Origin: an uncultured Pelagibacteraceae bacterium
Lineage (GTDB): Bacteria; Pseudomonadota; Alphaproteobacteria; Pelagibacterales; Pelagibacteraceae
DNA: 64,000 bases
Direction: 5' to 3'
Assembly: GCA_902596185.1 (NCBI GenBank)
Contig: CACJSX010000003.1
Span: forward strand, 1-64,000
A program made the translations under genes and the position numbers. Positions 58,852-64,000 of this stretch are shown in pieces (positions within the stretch are counted from its first letter, which is position 1; the number at the start of each line of letters is the position of its first letter). Below the pieces are notes generated by a model that was given only the letters and a program-made list of their open reading frames with translations, ran no database searches and had not been told where the DNA came from.

Positions 58852-60252
58852 ATGACTGATCAGTTAGGTGCTCTTACAACCATATTTACAGAATTTTACT
58901 ACTGGGTAACAGTGGTACTGATGTTTTTAATTCACGTTGGTTTCTGTATGTATGAAGTTGGAGCTTCTCGATACAAACACCATCAACATACTCTTATGAA
59001 AAATACGATGCTGATACCTTTGGTAACAGTAACTTGGTTTTTCTTTGGTTGGTGGATTTACTGGGCATTCCCAACAGGACCGGGAATTGCACCTTCAATA
59101 ATGAATGAAAGTACCGCGCTAATAACAGATGAATCTGCTTTTAGTGCTACATGGTACACAGCAACAAGTGAGTTAATGGCTGTCAATCTGGGAGACCACA
59201 TTTCTGGTGTTTTCTGGGCTGCATTCCTATTATTCTCATGGACTGCTGCGTCTATTGTTTCAGGAGCAATCATTGAAAGAATTACAACTTTTGCATTTGG
59301 TATATTAGCCATAGCAATAGGTTCTGTATTTTGGACAATTGATGCTGCTTGGGGATGGCACTTTGATGGATGGATGCTTAAAATTTTAGGATACCACGAT
59401 GCATATGCATCAGGAGTAATTCACGCAATTGCGGGTGGATTTGCTTTAGGTGTTCTTATGGTTTTAGGACCAAGAATTGGTAAGTTTTCATCAAGTGGTG
59501 AACCAAGAAACATTGGACCAAGAAATCCTTGGCTAGTTACAGTTGGATTATTTTTAATTTATACTGGATTCTGGGGATTTTATGCAGCGTGTAACATACC
59601 AATCTTTGACCTTGGACCTGAATACGGGATGGAAGGTATAAGTTATTGGACAGCTACAAACATATATGTAACCCCTACTACACTTAGTGGTATTACTTTT
59701 AACTTCTTGATGTCGTTATCAGGAGGATTATTAGCTGGTTATTGGATTGCTAAAGGTGATCCTTTCTGGACATACTCAAGTGGACTAGCAGGTGTTATCT
59801 GTGCTTCAGCTGGAAATGATTTATATCACCCAATTCAAGCAATGATCATTGGTATGATCGGTGTTGTGATTGCATACAAACTACATTACTGGGTTGAACG
59901 TAAGTTCAAAATTGATGATGCAGTTGGAGCAGTAGCAGTACATGGTTATGCTGGATTTGTTGGTCTAGTAATTTGTGGTTTTGTTTTAAATGGTTACCCA
60001 GCGTCTGGTTACAGTGTTGGAGCTATGTGGGATGGAACTACTTATGCTTCTATTAACCCATTAGGACAATTTCTAGGAGCAATAATTATGTTCGTAGTTC
60101 TTGGACTAATACCAGGCTATATCATAGCTAAAGTACTAAACGGTATGGGCAGATTAAGAATCCCACGTGAAGTAGAAATAGCTGGATTAGACTATGAAAT
60201 GATGGAGTCTGCTAAAGAAGATGAAAAAGCAGTTTCATCTGCAACCAGGTAA
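58852..60252 (+). CDS. Ammonium (or methylammonium) transporter, Amt family
   Basis: 466 aa, about 11 TM; WTAASIVSGAIIERITTFAF, GVIHAIAGGFALGVLMVLGPRIGKF, GAVAVHGYAGFVGLV. Confidence 0.92.
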   Translation: MTDQLGALTTIFTEFYYWVTVVLMFLIHVGFCMYEVGASRYKHHQHTLMKNTMLIPLVTVTWFFFGWWIYWAFPTGPGIAPSIMNESTALITDESAFSATWYTATSELMAVNLGDHISGVFWAAFLLFSWTAASIVSGAIIERITTFAFGILAIAIGSVFWTIDAAWGWHFDGWMLKILGYHDAYASGVIHAIAGGFALGVLMVLGPRIGKFSSSGEPRNIGPRNPWLVTVGLFLIYTGFWGFYAACNIPIFDLGPEYGMEGISYWTATNIYVTPTTLSGITFNFLMSLSGGLLAGYWIAKGDPFWTYSSGLAGVICASAGNDLYHPIQAMIIGMIGVVIAYKLHYWVERKFKIDDAVGAVAVHGYAGFVGLVICGFVLNGYPASGYSVGAMWDGTTYASINPLGQFLGAIIMFVVLGLIPGYIIAKVLNGMGRLRIPREVEIAGLDYEMMESAKEDEKAVSSATR

Positions 60253-60264
60253 AGGAGATACAAT

Positions 60265-60495
60265 ATGGCAACAGTTACAAATTGGATCGATCACCTAAAC
60301 AAACCTGCTGAAGAAGTTGTAGGTGCTGTTTATCCTGGTGCTGGATCCGTAGAAGGAATACTAGTTATTGTTGGTATTATTTTATGGGTTGGTTGGCATG
60401 TTTTAACAGCTAAATCTGAAAGTGAAGAACTTGATAGATTGGCTAGAAAAAGACATAGCGCCAATGATCATAAAAGCAACATTACCGACTGGTAA
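60265..60495 (+). CDS. Small single-TM protein next to Amt
   Basis: 76 aa; GSVEGILVIVGIILWVGWHVLTA TM helix; preceded by aaggag. Confidence 0.75.
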   Translation: MATVTNWIDHLNKPAEEVVGAVYPGAGSVEGILVIVGIILWVGWHVLTAKSESEELDRLARKRHSANDHKSNITDW

Positions 60496-60511
60496 TATAA
60501 AATAAAAATTT

Positions 60512-60543
60512 GGGCGCTACTTTAATGTGGCGCCCTTTTTTTT
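60512..60543 (+). terminator. Rho-independent terminator
   Basis: gggcgctac-tttaat-gtggcgccc followed by T-run. Confidence 0.92.
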
Positions 60544-60552
60544 TCAAAAAAT

Positions 60553-60705
60553 ATGACTGATAAAGATAACGAAGAACTAAGACCAACCAAAATGAGAGGC
60601 GTAGCTTTCCCTAAAGCAAAGTACGGAGTGATAGCGGCTATTATCATCATTGTAGTTGTAAACCTTATCTATTATAAAGAATTCTTTTTATCGTTAATAA
60701 ATTAA
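60553..60705 (+). CDS. Short single-TM protein (50 aa)
   Basis: Manual translation MTDKDNEELRPTKMRGVAFPKAKYGVIAAIIIIVVVNLIYYKEFFLSLIN*. Confidence 0.55.
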   Translation: MTDKDNEELRPTKMRGVAFPKAKYGVIAAIIIIVVVNLIYYKEFFLSLIN

Positions 60706-60717
60706 ACTCTTAAATCT

Positions 60718-61602
60718 ATGTGTGGAATAGTTGGTATATACCTTAAAACGAAAAAGTTTGAAAACAATTTGGGTAAAATGTTATCAGGTATGCTTAACAA
60801 TATGGAGTCTAGAGGACCAGATAGTGCAGGATTTGCGATATATAAGAATTCAGACAGAAAAGAATATAAATACTCTTTGTGCATTAATAATTTAGATTTT
60901 AGTAAATTTAAAAAAAATATTTCACAAAAAATTAAGAATTTAAAACTAAATCAATACTCAGATCACGTAATTTTAAAAACAACAGAAAAACCAAAAAAAT
61001 TTATAAATTTAATTAATAAAGAATTCCCTGAAATTTCTATTGTCGGATATGGACATTCTATTGAAATTTTTAAACAGGTTGGAAATCCAAAAGATGTGGT
61101 TAAAAAATTTAATTTAGAAAGTTTTAGTGGCACACATGGTATTGGACATACTAGAATGGCAACTGAAAGTGCAATAACTACTGATGGTTCTCACCCTTAT
61201 TCAACTGGAGAAGATGAATGTTTAGTTCACAATGGTTCTTTATCTAATCATAATAACTTAAGAAGAGAGCTTAAGAAAAAAGGAAATATTTTTACTTCTG
61301 AAAATGATACTGAAGTTGCTGCTGGCTACGTTTCAAATAGTCTCTCAAATAATAAATCATTAAAAGATACACTTGTTTCAGGTCTGAAAGACCTTGATGG
61401 CTTTTATACATTTATAGCGGGAACGAGAAAAGGATTTGCAGTAGTAAGAGATGAAATTGCATGTAAGCCTGCAGTTATAGCGGAAACTAAAAATTATGTT
61501 GCAATCGCATCTGAATTTCAAGCGATGGCACATCTTCCAGATGTTAACAATGCAAAAATTTTTGAGCCAGAACCTGGTATTGTATATTCTTGGGGAAATT
61601 AA
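60718..61602 (+). CDS. mgsA: N-methylglutamate synthase subunit A-like (GlxB), copy B
   Basis: 294 aa; MCGIVGIYLKT, SRGPDSAGFAIY, GHTRMATES, VHNGSLSNHN. Confidence 0.82.
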   Translation: MCGIVGIYLKTKKFENNLGKMLSGMLNNMESRGPDSAGFAIYKNSDRKEYKYSLCINNLDFSKFKKNISQKIKNLKLNQYSDHVILKTTEKPKKFINLINKEFPEISIVGYGHSIEIFKQVGNPKDVVKKFNLESFSGTHGIGHTRMATESAITTDGSHPYSTGEDECLVHNGSLSNHNNLRRELKKKGNIFTSENDTEVAAGYVSNSLSNNKSLKDTLVSGLKDLDGFYTFIAGTRKGFAVVRDEIACKPAVIAETKNYVAIASEFQAMAHLPDVNNAKIFEPEPGIVYSWGN

Positions 61603-62285
61603 TGAAATTAGATTTAAAAAAATTAAAGTTAAGAAAAGTAAACGAACAATTGCAAAGTATAGATAGAAAAATAAACGATAGAAATTTTACAATAATAAAT
61701 CCTGAGGGTAATCACGCTGTATGTGCTGGGCTTACTGAAGAATTAAATATTAATATTAAAGGTCATGTTGGGTATTATTGTGCCGGAATGAATCAAAAAG
61801 CAAATATTACAATTGAAGGTAATGTGGGAACTGGTGTAGCTGAAAATATGATGTCTGGTAAAGTTCATGTAAAAGGCAATGCATCACAATCAGCAGGAGC
61901 AACTGCTCATGGTGGACTTTTAATTATTGATGGTGATGCTAGTTCAAGATGTGGGATATCTATGAAAGGGGTAGACATAGTTGTTAAAGGTTCAGTTGGC
62001 CATATGTCTGGTTTTATGTCTCAAGCAGGAAACTTAGTAGTATGTGGTGATGCTGGTGAGGCATTAGGTGATAGTTTGTATGAAACAAACATATATATAA
62101 AGGGTAAAGTTAAATCACTTGGTGCAGATTGTGTTGAAAAAAAAATGGATAAAAAACATATAAAAAAACTAAATTTACTTTTGCAGGAAGCCAATATTAA
62201 AAATCAAAAAGCTGAAAGTTTTAAAAGATATGGTTCAGCAAAAAAACTATACAATTTTAAAATAGATAATATTTCTAATTATTAA
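61602..62285 (+). CDS. mgsB: N-methylglutamate synthase subunit B-like (GlxC), copy B
   Basis: Preferred ATG 61602 (TAATG overlap; track ORF starts at TTG 61590); GXGXG-type repeats. Confidence 0.82.
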   Translation: MKLDLKKLKLRKVNEQLQSIDRKINDRNFTIINPEGNHAVCAGLTEELNINIKGHVGYYCAGMNQKANITIEGNVGTGVAENMMSGKVHVKGNASQSAGATAHGGLLIIDGDASSRCGISMKGVDIVVKGSVGHMSGFMSQAGNLVVCGDAGEALGDSLYETNIYIKGKVKSLGADCVEKKMDKKHIKKLNLLLQEANIKNQKAESFKRYGSAKKLYNFKIDNISNY

Positions 62286-62287
62286 TC

Positions 62288-63616
62288 ATGAAAAAAAATA
62301 ACAGAACTCACCCACGTCAATCATGGACTTTTGATGAATATACAAATTCAGAAATAAGAAGAGCTGCAGCAACAGGCATTTATGATATTAGAGGTGGAGG
62401 ATCAAAAAGAAAGCTTCCCCACTTTGATGATTTATTATTTTTAGGAGCCTCAATGTCTAGATACCCGTTAGAAGGATATAGAGAAAAATGCACTACAAAT
62501 GTAACTCTTGGTACTAAATATGCTAAAAAACCACTTGAATTAGATATACCAATCACAATCGCTGGAATGAGCTTTGGTGCATTATCAGGCCCAGCAAAAG
62601 AAGCTCTAGGAAGAGGCGCAAGTGCTGCTGGTACATCTACTACTACTGGTGATGGTGGAATGACTCCTGAAGAAAGAGGACAATCCAAATATTTAGTCTA
62701 CCAATTATTACCATCTAGATACGGAATGAACCCAGATGATTTAAGAAAGGCAGATGCAATTGAAGTAGTTATTGGTCAAGGGGCAAAGCCTGGTGGTGGA
62801 GGAATGTTATTGGGTCAAAAAATAAATGATAGAGTTGCAAAAATGAGAACTTTACCTAAAGGAGTTGATCAAAGATCTGCTTGTAGACATCCTGACTGGA
62901 CCGGACCTGACGATTTAAAAATAAAAATTTTAGAGTTACGTGAAATTACAAAGTGGAAAGTTCCTATCTTCATAAAAATTGCAGGTGCAAGACCATATTA
63001 CGATACTGCTTTAGCTGTAAAAGCGGGTGCAGATGTAGTTGTCCTAGATGGAATGCAAGGTGGTACAGCAGCTACTCAAGAAGTTTTTATTGAAAATGTT
63101 GGCCAACCTACATTAGCTTGTATAAGGCCTGCAGTAGATGCCTTACAAGATTTAAACGCACATAGAGAAGTGCAATTGGTGATATCAGGTGGAATTAGAA
63201 ATGGTGCAGATGTTGCAAAAGCTCTAGCGCTTGGAGCAGATGCTGTTTCAATAGGTAGTGCTGCAATGATAGCTATAGGTGATAATGATCCAAAGTGGGA
63301 AAAAGAATACAATAAGTTAGGTTCTACCGCAGGCGCCTATGATGATTGGCATGAGGGGAATGATCCTGCTGGAATATCAACTCAAAATCCAACTTTAATG
63401 AAAAGATTAGATCCAGTTAAAGCTGGTAAAAAATTAACCAATTATCTAAAAGTGATGACGCTAGAGGCACAAACACTTGCAAGAGCCTGTGGAAAAAATA
63501 GTTTGCATAATTTGGAACCTGAAGATTTATGTGCACTAACGGTTGAAGCTGCTGCAATGGCTAGAGTTCCTCTTGCAGGGAGCGATTGGATACCAGGAAT
63601 AAAAGAAAAAAAGTGA
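62288..63616 (+). CDS. mgsC: N-methylglutamate synthase subunit C-like (GlxD), copy B
   Basis: 442 aa; GMSFGALSGPAKEALGRGA, IKIAGARPYYDTALAVKAGADVVVLDGMQGGTAATQE, AYDDWHEGNDPAGISTQNP (no Cys cluster). Confidence 0.85.
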   Translation: MKKNNRTHPRQSWTFDEYTNSEIRRAAATGIYDIRGGGSKRKLPHFDDLLFLGASMSRYPLEGYREKCTTNVTLGTKYAKKPLELDIPITIAGMSFGALSGPAKEALGRGASAAGTSTTTGDGGMTPEERGQSKYLVYQLLPSRYGMNPDDLRKADAIEVVIGQGAKPGGGGMLLGQKINDRVAKMRTLPKGVDQRSACRHPDWTGPDDLKIKILELREITKWKVPIFIKIAGARPYYDTALAVKAGADVVVLDGMQGGTAATQEVFIENVGQPTLACIRPAVDALQDLNAHREVQLVISGGIRNGADVAKALALGADAVSIGSAAMIAIGDNDPKWEKEYNKLGSTAGAYDDWHEGNDPAGISTQNPTLMKRLDPVKAGKKLTNYLKVMTLEAQTLARACGKNSLHNLEPEDLCALTVEAAAMARVPLAGSDWIPGIKEKK

Positions 63617-63650
63617 TTGATACAAATCTTTATAATTCATAAGATTAAAT

Positions 63651-64000
63651 ATGCCAAAAAATTTATCTAAGATAGCAAAAGCTAAAAAAATTAAATATTT
63701 TTTGATAAGTTTCGTGGATCTTTTTGGTGTTTTAAGATCTAAATTAGTTCCAGCTCAAGCAATTGGAGATATGCAGAAAGATGGAGCAGGTTTCGCAGGT
63801 TTCGCGACATGGTTAGATATGACACCTGCTGACAGTGATATGTTTGGTGTTCCTGATCCTGACAGCCTAATTCAACTACCATGGAATAAAGAAATTGGTT
63901 GGTTGGCTTCTGATTTATACATGGATGGCAAACCTGTTAAAGCTTCGCCAAGAATAATGCTTAAAGAGCAGATAAAAAAAATGTCAAAAAAAAAACTTCA
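63651..64000 (+). CDS. Type III glutamine synthetase-like / gamma-glutamylmethylamide synthetase (GlnT/GmaS-like), truncated by window end
   Basis: Manual translation MPKNLSKIAKAKKIKYFLISFVDLFGVLRSKLVPAQAIGDMQKDGAGFAGFATWLDMTPADSDMFGVPDPDSLIQLPWNKEIGWLASDLYMDGKPVKASPRIMLKEQI... Confidence 0.82.
   Translation, partial: MPKNLSKIAKAKKIKYFLISFVDLFGVLRSKLVPAQAIGDMQKDGAGFAGFATWLDMTPADSDMFGVPDPDSLIQLPWNKEIGWLASDLYMDGKPVKASPRIMLKEQIKKMSKKKL

Noticed and set aside
62380-63312. Minus-strand ORFs of 102 and 78 aa opposite mgsC copy B
   Set aside because: Shadow ORFs of a conserved coding gene.
1-64000. tRNA, rRNA, CRISPR arrays, IS elements or prophage genes
   Set aside because: No repeat-spacer arrays, transposase/integrase ORFs, or rRNA/tRNA-like blocks were recognised; a tRNAscan run was not possible.

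Overview
AT-rich window with overlapping, tightly packed operons and a gene content typical of a SAR11 / Pelagibacter-like alphaproteobacterium (taxonomy inferred from content, not tested). It is dominated by one-carbon, methylated-amine and osmolyte metabolism. (i) A long minus-strand operon (1-11634) has a Rieske oxygenase, betaine-homocysteine methyltransferase, dimethylglycine-dehydrogenase-like flavoprotein, SAM methyltransferase, DddP-like M24 protein, a kinase/nucleotidyltransferase/2OG-oxygenase group, enoyl-CoA hydratase and a transporter. (ii) A divergent plus-strand group has a betaine-type binding protein and permease, an MTHFR and a DmdA-like demethylase. (iii) 16-25 kb holds an uncharacterised DUF3726 cassette, M19 dipeptidase, purEK and a cold-shock gene. 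(iv) soxBDAG-type genes (apparently frameshifted soxG) and fhs. (v) Trimethylamine monooxygenase tmm. (vi) A glycerol ABC transporter/glpK/gpsA locus. (vii) A TMAO transporter (tmoXVW-like) and TMAO demethylase (tdm, DUF1989-GcvT). (viii) Two paralogous glutamine synthetase-like plus glutamate-synthase-like (NMG synthase/Glx) operons flanking an Amt transporter. The strongest leads are an almost complete TMA->TMAO->DMA->MMA->glutamate pathway lacking a recognisable DMA monooxygenase but with an unassigned FAD oxidoreductase next to tdm; two FMN glutamate-synthase paralogs differing in Fe-S cysteines; and a DmdA-like/MTHFR/transporter module. No tRNA, rRNA, CRISPR or mobile element was recognised.
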